DNA of 64,000 nt from Burkholderiales bacterium 70-64 (GTDB taxonomy: Bacteria > Pseudomonadota > Gammaproteobacteria > Burkholderiales > Burkholderiaceae_E): positions 22,173 through 86,172 of the forward strand of contig MKUQ01000027.1 in assembly GCA_001898645.1 (NCBI GenBank), in the 5' to 3' direction. Position 1 is the first letter of the stretch. The number at the start of each line of letters is the position of its first letter. The position numbers were made by a program, and so were the translations under genes. The notes below the pieces were generated by a model. It searched no databases and was not told the origin of the DNA. It saw nothing but the letters and a program-made list of their open reading frames with translations. This document shows, in pieces, positions 54,684 through 63,948 of this stretch.

Positions 54684-55550
54684 ATGTATCAGCTCGTCGT
54701 CAACGGCCTCACGATGGGGTGCATCTACGCCCTCATCGCCTTCGGCTTCATCCTCATCTACAACGCGGTCGGGGCGGTCAATTTCGCCCAGGGCGACCTC
54801 GTGATGGTGGGCTCCTACTTCGGTGTCCTCGCAGTGGGGCTGTTCGGGCTGGATCCGTTCGGGGCGATGGTCGTGGTGATCGCCGGAAGCGCCGCCGCGG
54901 GCTACGTCTTCCAGCGGCTGGCCTACTATCCGCTGCGCGACGGCCCGACGATCAACGTCGTCATCAGCTGCCTCGGCGCGGGGATCTTCCTGCGCAATGC
55001 GGCGCAGAACGTGGCCGGCCCCGAACCGTACACGATGAAGCCGTTCTTCGGCGCCGAGCTGGTCGAGCTCTCCGGGCTCGCGATCCCGTCCCAGAGCATC
55101 TTCGTCGTCGTTCTCACGGTGATCCTCTTCGCCGTGCAGTACTGGTTCTTCTTCCGTACCTCGCTCGGGCGCATGCTCCGGGCAACGGCCAATGACAAGT
55201 ACGCGGCTCGGCTCGCCGGCATACCGGTGCGCCGCATGATCGCGCTGGCCTTCGTGATCAGCAGCGTGATGGCCGGTATGGCCGGATTCGTGCTCGTGCC
55301 CATCTTCCTGGCGTCTCCGAACATGGGCTTCGGCCTGGTGGTCAAGGCGTGGATCGGCGTGGTGATCGGCGGCTTCGGCAGCGTGCCCGGCGCGATCGTG
55401 GGCGGGATCCTGGTGGGGCTGCTCGAGACGTTCACGGCCAGCCTGATCTCCTCGGACTACAAGGACGTGATCACGATGCTGGTCCTGCTCGCCGTCCTGT
55501 TCCTCCGGCCGCAGGGAATCTTCTCCGAGCCTGTGCAGGAAAAGGTGTAG
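54684..55550 (+). CDS. Branched-chain amino acid-type ABC transporter permease (LivH family)
   Basis: 288-residue inner-membrane permease with about eight helices. LivH features: GLTMGCIYALIAFGFILIYNAVGAVNFAQGD at the N-terminus, RATANDKYAARLAGIPVRRM (the ATPase-contact loop) and GVVIGGFGSVPGAIVGGILVG. It lies 18 bp after the receptor gene; the LivM gene starts two bases after its stop. Confidence 0.94.
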   Translation: MYQLVVNGLTMGCIYALIAFGFILIYNAVGAVNFAQGDLVMVGSYFGVLAVGLFGLDPFGAMVVVIAGSAAAGYVFQRLAYYPLRDGPTINVVISCLGAGIFLRNAAQNVAGPEPYTMKPFFGAELVELSGLAIPSQSIFVVVLTVILFAVQYWFFFRTSLGRMLRATANDKYAARLAGIPVRRMIALAFVISSVMAGMAGFVLVPIFLASPNMGFGLVVKAWIGVVIGGFGSVPGAIVGGILVGLLETFTASLISSDYKDVITMLVLLAVLFLRPQGIFSEPVQEKV

Positions 55551-55552
55551 CA

Positions 55553-56560
55553 GTGGCGAGAACCTGGCGCATCACGCTTGCAGCCGCGGGGCTGATCCTG
55601 GTCCTGTCGCTCCCGGCGCTCGTCGAGTCCAGCTACCAGCTGCGGCTGGCGAACGTGATCGGGATCTACCTGCTGCTGGTCCTCGGGTTGAACTTCATCC
55701 TCGGCTATGCCGGGCAGCTCTCGTTCGCGCAGGTCGGCTTCTTCGGGATCGGCTCGTATGCCGCGGCGATCCTCACCACCGACCACGGGCTCTCGTTCTG
55801 GATCGGTCTTCTCGCCGCAGCCGCGGTCTCGGGGCTTTCGGCGCTGCTGATCGGTATCCCGACGCTGAAGCTGCGCGGACACTACTTCGCATTCGGCACG
55901 TTCGCATTCGGCGAGGTCGTCCGTCTGCTCGCGGTCAACTGGGACACACTGACGCACGGCGCGTCGGGACTCTCGGGGATTCCGGCTCCCGCCATCGGCG
56001 GCTTCCGGTTCGACACCGACGCCTCGTTCTACTACTTGGTTGTGTTCTTCGCGCTGCTGGGGATTGCCGTTTCGGCACGGGTCGAACGCTCGAAGATCGG
56101 CCGGGCGATGTTCGCGATCCGCGAGAGCGAGCTCGCCGCCGAGGCGATGGGAATCCGCACCAGGCAGTCGAAGCAGACCGCGTTCACCCTCAGCGCGGTG
56201 TTCGCTGGCATCGCAGGCGCGCTCTACGCTCCGTTGAATACGGTGATCAGCCCGGATGTCTTCTCGTTCGACGTCTCGGTCGTGGTGCTGGTGAGCCTGC
56301 TGCTGGGCGGATCCGGGATCATCACGGGCGCGGTCCTCGGAACGGTCCTCATCGTGCTGTTGCCGGAGTGGCTGCGCTTCCTCGACCAGTACTACATGAT
56401 GATCTACGGTGCCGGGGTCGTGCTGCTGATGGTTTTCATGCCGCAGGGTCTGATGGGTCTGATGGAGAACCTGCGGGTCAGGCGCGCCCGCGCGCATGCG
56501 GCCCGGGCCGAGGCTGCGCCGGCAGGTGTCGGCGAGCGAACCGACCGGGTGGCGCCGTGA
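55553..56560 (+). CDS. Branched-chain amino acid-type ABC transporter permease (LivM family)
   Basis: 335-residue membrane protein with about nine or ten helices. LivM features: LGLNFILGYAGQLSFAQVGFFGIGSYAAA, LRGHYFAFGTFAFGEVVRLL and the contact loop AIRESELAAEAMGIRTRQSK. GTG start two bases after livH. The last codons overlap the LivG GTG start by 4 bp, indicating coupling. Confidence 0.94.
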   Translation: MARTWRITLAAAGLILVLSLPALVESSYQLRLANVIGIYLLLVLGLNFILGYAGQLSFAQVGFFGIGSYAAAILTTDHGLSFWIGLLAAAAVSGLSALLIGIPTLKLRGHYFAFGTFAFGEVVRLLAVNWDTLTHGASGLSGIPAPAIGGFRFDTDASFYYLVVFFALLGIAVSARVERSKIGRAMFAIRESELAAEAMGIRTRQSKQTAFTLSAVFAGIAGALYAPLNTVISPDVFSFDVSVVVLVSLLLGGSGIITGAVLGTVLIVLLPEWLRFLDQYYMMIYGAGVVLLMVFMPQGLMGLMENLRVRRARAHAARAEAAPAGVGERTDRVAP

Positions 56561-57345
56561 GTGCCGATACAACCCTGCTTCGCGTCGATTCGCTGGTCTG
56601 CCGCTTCGGCGGGCTGCTCGCCGTCGATCATCTCGACATGGAAGTGGCCGAGGGCGCGATCCATGCCCTCATCGGCCCGAACGGCGCGGGCAAGTCGACC
56701 GTGATCAACCTGGTCACCGGCGTTTATCGGCCCACCGCGGGTACGGTGTCGTTCCGCGGCGAGCGTCTGGCTGGAGAACTCCCGTCGACGATCGCACGGC
56801 GGGGCGTGGCGCGGACGTTCCAGACCATCCGCATCTGGCGGCAGATGAGCCTGCTCGAGAACGTGATGGTGGGTTTCCAGTGCCGGACGCGGTCGAACCT
56901 GGTCGACGTGCTGCTCGCTTCCCGGCGAAGCCGGGCCGACGAGAGCGCCACGCGCCGGAAGGCGTTCGAGGCGCTCGAGCTCGTCGGGCTCGAGGCCGGC
57001 GCCGGCCGGCTCGCCGGCTCCCTTTCCTATGGACAGCAGCGTCTGCTCGAACTCGCCCGCGCGATTGCGACGCAGCCTTCGCTGCTGCTACTCGACGAGC
57101 CCGCGGCGGGAATGAACCCCCAGGAGGCGGGTGCGCTTGTCGAACTCCTGTTCCGGATCCGCCGGCAGGGCATCGCGATCCTGCTGATCGAGCACAACAT
57201 GAGGCTCGTCATGCGAGTGGCCGAGCGCATCACGGTGCTCAGCTTCGGCAGAAAGATCGCCGAAGGATCGCCTGCCGAGGTCCGCAGCGATCCCGGCGTC
57301 ATCAAGGCCTATCTCGGGCAGTCGGAAGAAAATGCTGCGGCTTGA
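56557..57345 (+). CDS. Branched-chain amino acid-type ABC transporter ATPase (LivG family)
   Basis: 262-residue ATPase: Walker A GPNGAGKST, the LivG-specific ARTFQTIRIWRQMSLLENVMVG, signature LSYGQQRLLELARAI and Walker B LLLLDEPAAGMNP, switch His in IEHNMRLVM. GTG start overlapping the LivM stop. The stop lies 14 bp inside the LivF gene. Confidence 0.95.
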   Translation: MSADTTLLRVDSLVCRFGGLLAVDHLDMEVAEGAIHALIGPNGAGKSTVINLVTGVYRPTAGTVSFRGERLAGELPSTIARRGVARTFQTIRIWRQMSLLENVMVGFQCRTRSNLVDVLLASRRSRADESATRRKAFEALELVGLEAGAGRLAGSLSYGQQRLLELARAIATQPSLLLLDEPAAGMNPQEAGALVELLFRIRRQGIAILLIEHNMRLVMRVAERITVLSFGRKIAEGSPAEVRSDPGVIKAYLGQSEENAAA

Positions 57346-58039
57346 GGATGTCAGCGTCTCGTACGGCGAGGTGCCGGCGCTGCACCGGCTTTCGATCGAG
57401 GTCGACGCCGGCGAGATGGTCGCCCTCATCGGCGCCAACGGCGCCGGAAAGACCACCACGCTCAATACCATCTCGGCCATCCTGAAGCCGAGCTCTGGCC
57501 GCATCTGGTTCGAGGGCGAGCGCATCGACCAGTGCGAGCCCGAACGCATCGTCGAGCTCGGGATACTGCACGTGCCCGAAGGGCGCCGGGTGTTCACCGG
57601 GCTCACCGTCGAGGAGAATCTCGCGGTCGGCACGACGCGGTGGCGTCGTCGTGGCATGAGCATGGCCGGCGACATCGAGCGCGTCTACAAGCTGTTTCCC
57701 CGCCTCCAGGAGCGACGCAACCAGCTCGCGTGGTCGCTGTCGGGCGGCGAGCAACAGATGCTCGCCCTGGGCCGGGCGCTCATGGCGCGACCCAAGGTGC
57801 TGCTGCTCGACGAGCCGTCGCTCGGACTCGCGCCGAACATCACGCAGGAAGTCTTCCGGACAGTGCGCGAGCTGAACGAAGCGGGCCTGACGGTCCTGCT
57901 GGTCGAGCAGGACGCGTACGCCGCGCTGCGCATCTCGCGGCGCGGGTACGTGCTCGAAACGGGGCGCGTCGCCCTCCACGGAAACTGCAGCGACCTGCGC
58001 CGCGATGTGCGGATCCAGGAAGCGTACCTCGGGAAGTAG
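57332..58039 (+). CDS. Branched-chain amino acid-type ABC transporter ATPase (LivF family)
   Basis: 235-residue ATPase: Walker A GANGAGKTT, HVPEGRRVFTGLTVEENL (LivF hallmark), signature LSGGEQQMLALGRALM, Walker B VLLLDEPSLGLAP and VEQDAYAAL. It completes the five-component importer. Two metabolic genes follow on the same strand. Confidence 0.95.
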   Translation: MLRLEDVSVSYGEVPALHRLSIEVDAGEMVALIGANGAGKTTTLNTISAILKPSSGRIWFEGERIDQCEPERIVELGILHVPEGRRVFTGLTVEENLAVGTTRWRRRGMSMAGDIERVYKLFPRLQERRNQLAWSLSGGEQQMLALGRALMARPKVLLLDEPSLGLAPNITQEVFRTVRELNEAGLTVLLVEQDAYAALRISRRGYVLETGRVALHGNCSDLRRDVRIQEAYLGK

Positions 58040-58046
58040 CACAACC

Positions 58047-59006
58047 ATGAGCACCGGAGAGCTGAAACCCGTGGCACCCGAGCGCCTGCGCAGCCTGCAG
58101 GGCGTGGAATGGCTGTTCGACTTCATGCAGCGGTACCCGCGCGTGCGGGAGCTGGAGGCCGACTGCGCCGATGGCCTCTTCGACGGGCTCGTGGACACGC
58201 ACGTGCACGGCAACCCGGACAGCCTCGGGAAGCGCAGCCAGGACATCGTCGACATCGCACTCGACTACGCCCGGAGGCGATCCCGCGCCATCGTCCACAA
58301 GGACCACCACTACTCGACCGTCGGGGTCGCCCAGGTCGCGCAGCGCCACGTCGACCACCTGCTGGAACAGGGGCGCATCGAACACCGCGTGGAAGTCTAC
58401 GGGGGGCTCCCGCTCGCCTATACGACGGACCCCGGGTTCGTCGCCACCGCCGCGGCCTCGCCGTTCATGCGGATGATCTTCATGAACGCGATCCACGGCG
58501 AGGTGCTGGTCGATGGCGGAAAGGTGCTGCCCGCTGTCCAGGACATCATCCGCATCGCCGCCGACCACCGGATCCCGATCACCGTCTGCCCGCCGAACCA
58601 CAGCGCCAAGTATGGCGGCGCGGACGACTACCCGATCGTGGCCACGCTCGTGGAATGCATCGGCAGGCTCGGTGCGAAGGCGCTCCTGGATCAGCCCGTC
58701 TCGGCCTACACGGTCGATCAGATCGTACACCTCGCCTCGTGCGGCGCCTTGGTGGGAATCTTCTGCTATCCGACCATTCCCGACGTGATCAAGGCGCCGG
58801 TGACCGATCCGGATCTCACGAAGGCCGTCATCGATGCAGTGGGCGTCGAACGCTGCGTGCTCGGCTCCGACAAGGGCTACCTGCTCGAGCCGGATGCCGT
58901 GCACGCCATGCGCCTGCTGTTGCGCCTGCTGCTCGTGTGGGGATATTCGGAGGGGCAGATCCGTACCATGGCCGCCGAGAACGGCGCGCGGCTCCTGTTC
59001 GGCTAG
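58047..59006 (+). CDS. DUF6282-like amidohydrolase-fold protein
   Basis: 319-residue protein with a metal-binding start DTHVHGNPDSLGKRSQD and the segment VHKDHHYSTVGVAQVAQRHV. Later residues VCPPNHSAKYGG and CVLGSDKGYLLEPDAVHAM resemble the metal and catalytic positions of amidohydrolase TIM barrels. It corresponds in pattern to the DUF6282 group, of unknown substrate. It starts seven bases after livF, so it probably hydrolyses the imported compound or a derivative. Confidence 0.8.
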   Translation: MSTGELKPVAPERLRSLQGVEWLFDFMQRYPRVRELEADCADGLFDGLVDTHVHGNPDSLGKRSQDIVDIALDYARRRSRAIVHKDHHYSTVGVAQVAQRHVDHLLEQGRIEHRVEVYGGLPLAYTTDPGFVATAAASPFMRMIFMNAIHGEVLVDGGKVLPAVQDIIRIAADHRIPITVCPPNHSAKYGGADDYPIVATLVECIGRLGAKALLDQPVSAYTVDQIVHLASCGALVGIFCYPTIPDVIKAPVTDPDLTKAVIDAVGVERCVLGSDKGYLLEPDAVHAMRLLLRLLLVWGYSEGQIRTMAAENGARLLFG

Positions 59007-59028
59007 ACGGAACGCAGGCCATCTTCTC

Positions 59029-59820
59029 ATGTCGGGAAACGAAATGATCAAGACCTCGGACGTCGAGCTCAACGTATCGGTGGACGGCTCGGGACCGCCG
59101 ATCGTCTTCGTGCACGGCTTCACGACCACGTCGAACTTCTGGTGGCACCAGATTCCCGACCTGGCGAAGCGCTATCGCACCGTGCGCTTCGACCTGCGCG
59201 GGCATGGCGACTCCGGCAAGCCGCGCGACATCGCCTATACCATCGAAGGCTTTGGCGACGATCTGCGCAACGTCATGGATACGCTCGGTATCGGCGCAGC
59301 CGCCATCGTCGGCCTGTCGATGGGCGGTGCGGTGGCGATGCGCTTCGCGCTCGACCATCCCGGGCGCGTGAAGGCGCTCGGGCTCGTGGGCACGAGCGCA
59401 TCCGGTTTCGGTCCCATGGTCCAGGCCCGCAACGTCCTCGCGCGTATCGCCGAGATCGGCATCGAGGCCGCCAGCGAGGAAGTCATCGTTCACAGCTTCG
59501 ACGCGACCACCGACGAGGTGATCGTCGAATGGGCCAGGCGCGAGGTGGTCAAGACGCCGCGGTACGTCGCCGAGCCGGCCATCCGCTCGCTCGACGACTT
59601 CGACGTGCAGGCGGACCTGCCCCGCCTCCGGATGCCCACGCTGGTGGTGGTGGGAGAGAACGACGCGATCACGCCCGAGAGCTCGTCGCGCCTGCTGCAC
59701 AACGCGATTCCGGATTCGGAGCTGCATGTCGTGCCGAAGGCGGCGCATTTCCCGATGCTCGAGCGGCCGCACACGTTCAACCAGATCGCGCTGCAGTTCC
59801 TGCGGCGCATCGGGTACTAG
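59029..59820 (+). CDS. Alpha/beta hydrolase
   Basis: 263-residue alpha/beta-hydrolase-fold enzyme. Oxyanion segment FVHGFTTTSNFWWHQ, RFDLRGHGDSGKP, nucleophile Ser in VGLSMGGAVAMRFA, Asp in VVVGENDAITP and His in PKAAHFPMLERP. This resembles 3-oxoadipate enol-lactonase or C-C bond hydrolases of aromatic degradation, but specificity cannot be assigned. ATG 59029 or 59044. It is the last gene of the liv-type operon, convergent with the sigma54 activator. Confidence 0.88.
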   Translation: MSGNEMIKTSDVELNVSVDGSGPPIVFVHGFTTTSNFWWHQIPDLAKRYRTVRFDLRGHGDSGKPRDIAYTIEGFGDDLRNVMDTLGIGAAAIVGLSMGGAVAMRFALDHPGRVKALGLVGTSASGFGPMVQARNVLARIAEIGIEAASEEVIVHSFDATTDEVIVEWARREVVKTPRYVAEPAIRSLDDFDVQADLPRLRMPTLVVVGENDAITPESSSRLLHNAIPDSELHVVPKAAHFPMLERPHTFNQIALQFLRRIGY

Positions 59821-59827
59821 ACCCGCC

Positions 59828-61210
59828 CTAGATGAGATCGTAGGCGCGCAGCTTCTTGTACAGCGAGGTGCGATCGATTCCGAGAATCGAGGCTGCCTTC
59901 GACTTGTTCCCCCGGGTCCGTTCGAGCGCATCGCGCAACGCGTCCCGTTCGGCGGCCGCGATCGCCTCCTGGAACGAACGGTGGCCCGGCAGCGGGCGGT
60001 CAGCGGGATCGGAGAACGCGGGAAAGTGCTGCTTCTTCAGCACGCTGCCCTCAAGCAGATGGACGGCATGCTCGAGCACGTTGCGCAGCTCGCGTACATT
60101 GCCGGGCCAACGGTATCGCGCCAGGTGCTCGATCGCGTCGGGAGCAATAGTCACTTCTCCGAGCTCGTAATCGGTACAGAGCGCGGAAAGGATGTGCCGG
60201 GCCAGGATCGGAATGTCCTCGAGGTGCTCGCGCAGCGGCGGCATCTCGATCCGGAACACATTGATGCGATAGAAGAGATCCTGCCGGAACCGCCCCTGCT
60301 CGATCTCGCGGTGCAGGTCGCGATGCGTGGCGCAGACGACGCGAACGTCGACCGGCAGCGGTTGCGTGCCGCCGACCCGGACCAGCTCGCGCTCCTGCAG
60401 CACGCGCAGCAGCGCCGATTGCATCTCGATCGGCATGTCGCCGATTTCATCGAGGAAGATCGTTCCGCCGTTGGCAAGCTCGAACTTGCCCGGATGACCC
60501 TTGGCCCGCGCGCCGGTGAACGATCCGCCCTCGTAGCCGAACAGCTCGGTTTCGAGCAGGCTCTTGGGGATCGCCGCGCAGTTGACGTGCACGAACGGCC
60601 GTTGCGCGCGGCTCGACGCCGAATGGATCGAGTGGGCCACGAGCTCCTTGCCGGTTCCCGATTCCCCGGCGATCAGGACGGTCGCGCGCGTGCGGGCCGC
60701 GCGCAGCGCCCGCTCCCGGACTCCCTGCATGGCGCCGCTGGTGCCGATAACGTCGGCGATCGAGTATTTCGAGGGCCAGGCGCACGGACGCGCCTGGTTC
60801 CGGATGTCGATCGAGAAGAGTCGGCGGGCCACCGCCAGCAGCTGTTCGGCTTCGGTGAAGAGGGCGATGCCGACGGCGCCGACCACGTCGTCGCCGTTGC
60901 GGATCGGAACCTGGTTGACCAGCATCTTGTGCCCGCGAACGACCAGCGTCTGGTTCCTGGTCGGCGGCGCACCCCGCGCGACGAGGTGCAACTGGGTCTC
61001 CGGGGAGACCACCGAGGTGACGTGGCGGCCGATGATCTCCTTCTTCTGCAGGCCGAGCAGCTCGCAATAGGGGTTGTTGATGTGGACGATCTGCCCGGCC
61101 TTGTCGATCGCGATCAGGCAGTTCGGAAGCACGTCGAGGATATCCTCGAGCAGGAGGACCAGATCGGTCGCCTTGCTGGGCAACCCCGTCTCTCGATCCT
61201 GAAGAGGCAT
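59828..61210 (-). CDS. Sigma54-dependent transcriptional activator with PAS domain
   Basis: 460-residue enhancer-binding protein. An N-terminal PAS sensor (about 15-130, VLPNCLIAIDKAGQIVHINN) precedes an AAA+ domain. That domain has Walker A GESGTGKE, the sigma54-contact loop GSFTGA (usual GAFTGA), Walker B TIFLDEIGDM and RYRWPGNVRELRN. A C-terminal Fis-type helix-turn-helix ends SKAASILGIDRTSLYKKLRAY. ATG 61210 with AGGAGG upstream. It is convergent with the liv-type operon, whose promoter is sigma54-type, so it is the obvious regulator candidate. Confidence 0.95.
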   Translation of the reverse strand: MPLQDRETGLPSKATDLVLLLEDILDVLPNCLIAIDKAGQIVHINNPYCELLGLQKKEIIGRHVTSVVSPETQLHLVARGAPPTRNQTLVVRGHKMLVNQVPIRNGDDVVGAVGIALFTEAEQLLAVARRLFSIDIRNQARPCAWPSKYSIADVIGTSGAMQGVRERALRAARTRATVLIAGESGTGKELVAHSIHSASSRAQRPFVHVNCAAIPKSLLETELFGYEGGSFTGARAKGHPGKFELANGGTIFLDEIGDMPIEMQSALLRVLQERELVRVGGTQPLPVDVRVVCATHRDLHREIEQGRFRQDLFYRINVFRIEMPPLREHLEDIPILARHILSALCTDYELGEVTIAPDAIEHLARYRWPGNVRELRNVLEHAVHLLEGSVLKKQHFPAFSDPADRPLPGHRSFQEAIAAAERDALRDALERTRGNKSKAASILGIDRTSLYKKLRAYDLI

Positions 61211-61303
61211 CGGCGGCGACCTCCTTCGGTTCCCTGGATTCCGCCAGGGCAACGGCGCAAGGGGCGCACATCCGGCGGCACGAGCGCCCGGGAAAGAATC
61301 CGA

Positions 61304-62326
61304 CTAATGATCGCTCGCGGACAGCACGTTGAAGATCTCGACGGCATCGAAGCCGTGGATATCGAGATCGGTCACCACGATATTGTAGTCCGGAAACTGC
61401 CGCTGGAACTCGCTGGCCTGCGGGTCGGCGAAGCAGCACGGGTCCTTCCGGTTCAGGTACATCACGAGCAGGCCGGAATTCTGTTTCGCCAGCTGCATGA
61501 GATCCAGCACGTCGAAGCGCTGATAGAAGGAGCGGGTGAACTGCTCGATGTCCCCGACATCGGCAGTGCTGGCAACCCGGAGATAGTCCGGCAGGAAGCC
61601 GGCAACGAGAATGCACTTCTCGAACCGGTGCACGGAACATGCGACCAATCCCGTACCCCCGCCGTCGGACAGGCCTACGTAGCTCACGGCATCATATCCG
61701 CCTTCGATTGCCTGCAGCGGCAGCAGTGCGCCATCGATGAAGTAGTGCATGTAGTGGTCTGGATCATCGATGTACTCGTAGATCCCGTGACCGAGCATCG
61801 CCAGGACGTCTTGCGCAACCGTGGCGGGCCCGGATGCCCCTCTTGTCTTGATCCAGTACGAACCTCCGGGATCGAGCGCATTCGCCCCGACGAGCGGCAT
61901 CGAGGCGAACAGCACGTCGTATCCGTTGTCGAGAAGAAGCGAGAGGAGCTGACGGGCGAACGTCTCGGAAGCCGTTGGGAACCCCCCGTGCCCGTGGTTG
62001 TAGACGACCAGTCGGCGATTGCCGGGCTTCGACAGCAGCAACGTCAGTTGCGGAAGGTTGGTGTAGGCATACCGGGTCTCGAAGAGGGTCGTCTCGACGC
62101 CAAGATCGGCGAAGTGGGTGAGCAGCGTCTGGTGCTCTCTTTCCGCATCGGGTTCGGACCAACGCTGCACCGAAGCGGTGTTGTGCCCGTACAGGAACTG
62201 CTGGAGCTGTTCGGCATTGGTGGTCGGAGTCGGCTGTGCCTCGGCTGCCTGACCTCCGCCGCCGCAACCGGAGAGCGTGAGGGAAGCAAGCAGGACTGCC
62301 AGAATGCCAATCGGATTCTTCGCCAT
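61304..62326 (-). CDS. Lipoprotein with alpha/beta hydrolase-like domain
   Basis: 340-residue predicted lipoprotein: signal KNPIGILAVLLASLTLSGC with the lipobox LSGC, then a Gly-rich linker. A hydrolase-like core follows: RLVVYNHGHGGFPTASE, then VSYVGLSDGGGTGLVAC with a G-x-S-x-G nucleophile and a possible His in DLDIHGFDAVE. No close family is recognised. ATG 62326 starts the signal. It is 93 bp upstream of the sigma54 activator gene on the same strand; base composition is moderately lower in GC than the core of the window. Confidence 0.72.
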   Translation of the reverse strand: MAKNPIGILAVLLASLTLSGCGGGGQAAEAQPTPTTNAEQLQQFLYGHNTASVQRWSEPDAEREHQTLLTHFADLGVETTLFETRYAYTNLPQLTLLLSKPGNRRLVVYNHGHGGFPTASETFARQLLSLLLDNGYDVLFASMPLVGANALDPGGSYWIKTRGASGPATVAQDVLAMLGHGIYEYIDDPDHYMHYFIDGALLPLQAIEGGYDAVSYVGLSDGGGTGLVACSVHRFEKCILVAGFLPDYLRVASTADVGDIEQFTRSFYQRFDVLDLMQLAKQNSGLLVMYLNRKDPCCFADPQASEFQRQFPDYNIVVTDLDIHGFDAVEIFNVLSASDH

Positions 62327-62390
62327 GGTTCGGATCCAATGTCTTGACGGAAAGATGAGCGCTTCCTCAAGAGAGAAGATGTCCATGCAA

Positions 62391-63491
62391 CTACCGTATT
62401 GCCGTGACCAGAGACCTTTGGTCCACGCCGAGGTAGTTGCGTCGCATCGCCAGGAATGGAAGCTCGATCAACCGGTACGTGAATGCGGATAGTACGGTAA
62501 GGCATGGGAGCACCACGAGAAAGCAGAATAGCAACCCCTGTTCGAATCCCTTTACGCTCCAGCCGACGTCGGCGCATAGTTTCAGGCAGACTGCGATCAC
62601 TAGAAGATGGTTTAGATAAAAGGAAAAGCTCAATGTTCCGAGCCAGGACAAGCATTTATCAACCAACCTTGGAATTTTTCTGTCCAGTGCCATGTAGCTA
62701 GCGGCAATCAAGGAATAGAAGATTCCTTCGAGCGTTGGAAAATAAACCCAGATCGAGGATGGCGAAGGATAGCCTGAATGGTTATAGAATCCCCCGAGCG
62801 AGTTGAAACGCTGATACAGCACTATCCAAGCGACCAGGAGTGAAATCAAAACCCTCAGACGACCGATCTGTCGAGGATATCTGAAGAACAACTCGCTTCC
62901 TATCATCCCCATCAGGAATTGATCGATTCGGCCGAAGATGGTCCAATAGGCAAGCACCTGGACGCTTCCCTGCGTGTACCAGGTTCCCAAGCGAAATAGC
63001 ATCGCGAGTACAACCAGTGCGATCAAGTACCTGATCCCGTAGCGCAAGGAGAAGGAAAGCAGGAAAGGGAAGATCAGATAGAACTGGAACTCGACGATGA
63101 TCGTCCACCCTACACCCGGAACAACATCACGATTCAGAAGCGCTAGCATGGCAACGGCCAGTTTTGTCGGATCTATATTCTCGGTATAGAAAAGGTACAG
63201 GGTCCAAACGAGAAACAAAGGCGCGATCCGCAATATCCTGTTCCGGATAAATTCGAGGTAGATGATCTTTCGATTGCGGCATAACGCATGGAATATGAAT
63301 CCGCTCAAGGTCATGAACAGCGCTACGCCCGTGTGCCCCTCCTCCAGAATGCTCAGCGGCCAGAAGGTCGGAACATACGAAGTTGGAGCTACATTTTGAA
63401 AGTGAATGGAATGCCAGACCAGGACCAAGAGCGCGGCAATGAATCTGAGATGATCCAAGCGCGAGTAATACTTGGCAGTGCTTGATTCCAT
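62391..63491 (-). CDS. Acyltransferase 3 family membrane protein
   Basis: 366-residue protein with about ten membrane helices. The acyltransferase 3 hallmark is the N-terminal RLDHLRFIAALLVLVWHS (catalytic-type His and Arg), followed by GVALFMTLSGFIFHAL and LRIAPLFLVWTLYL. Such enzymes O-acetylate or succinylate surface sugars. The DNA is clearly AT-richer than the rest of the window (near half GC by eye), a sign of recent transfer. AAGGAAG lies before the ATG. Confidence 0.9.
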   Translation of the reverse strand: MESSTAKYYSRLDHLRFIAALLVLVWHSIHFQNVAPTSYVPTFWPLSILEEGHTGVALFMTLSGFIFHALCRNRKIIYLEFIRNRILRIAPLFLVWTLYLFYTENIDPTKLAVAMLALLNRDVVPGVGWTIIVEFQFYLIFPFLLSFSLRYGIRYLIALVVLAMLFRLGTWYTQGSVQVLAYWTIFGRIDQFLMGMIGSELFFRYPRQIGRLRVLISLLVAWIVLYQRFNSLGGFYNHSGYPSPSSIWVYFPTLEGIFYSLIAASYMALDRKIPRLVDKCLSWLGTLSFSFYLNHLLVIAVCLKLCADVGWSVKGFEQGLLFCFLVVLPCLTVLSAFTYRLIELPFLAMRRNYLGVDQRSLVTAIR

Positions 63492-63948
63492 GAGTCTTCC
63501 TTGAGCGGTCCTGTTTGATCGAACTCAGGTGAGTGCAACTTGTTCTTCTGGTCACGTTTCCGGGCATGCATTTGGCGATGCCCGCAGATCGGCTGGAACC
63601 TTCGATATCGTGGTGATCCATGGCTGGTCGGTCATGGAACGTCGACAAGGTTCACCGGCACCGGCAGCTTCGAGGTCGATCAGCTCGGCCGAGCCGACTT
63701 CATACCCGACGCCGCCGATTGCAACTCGTCCATTGCCCTGGATATCCCAGACCCACAGCGGCGGCTCCACGATGTCGACCCGGTCGGGCGGGAAATCGAG
63801 TTTGGCCTGTCGATGAAACGGCACCGGATACGAGTTCGCGCCGTCAGCTCCGGATACAGGTCACTGACGTGAATTGCCGGATATCATCTGCCTCCGCTGT
63901 CAAGGGCTACGGGCTGGAGCCACCAATTGCCTATCGGCCACATCAGAC
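63492..63948. other. Intergenic region with a possible gene remnant
   Basis: 457 bp without a supported intact gene. On the minus strand an open stretch (63552-63824, 90 codons) reads FPPDRVDIVEPPLWVWDIQGNGRVAIGGVGYEVG. This looks protein-like but matches no family I know, and the apparent continuation shifts frame. It could be a decayed gene or chance. No promoter or terminator is clear. Confidence 0.35.
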
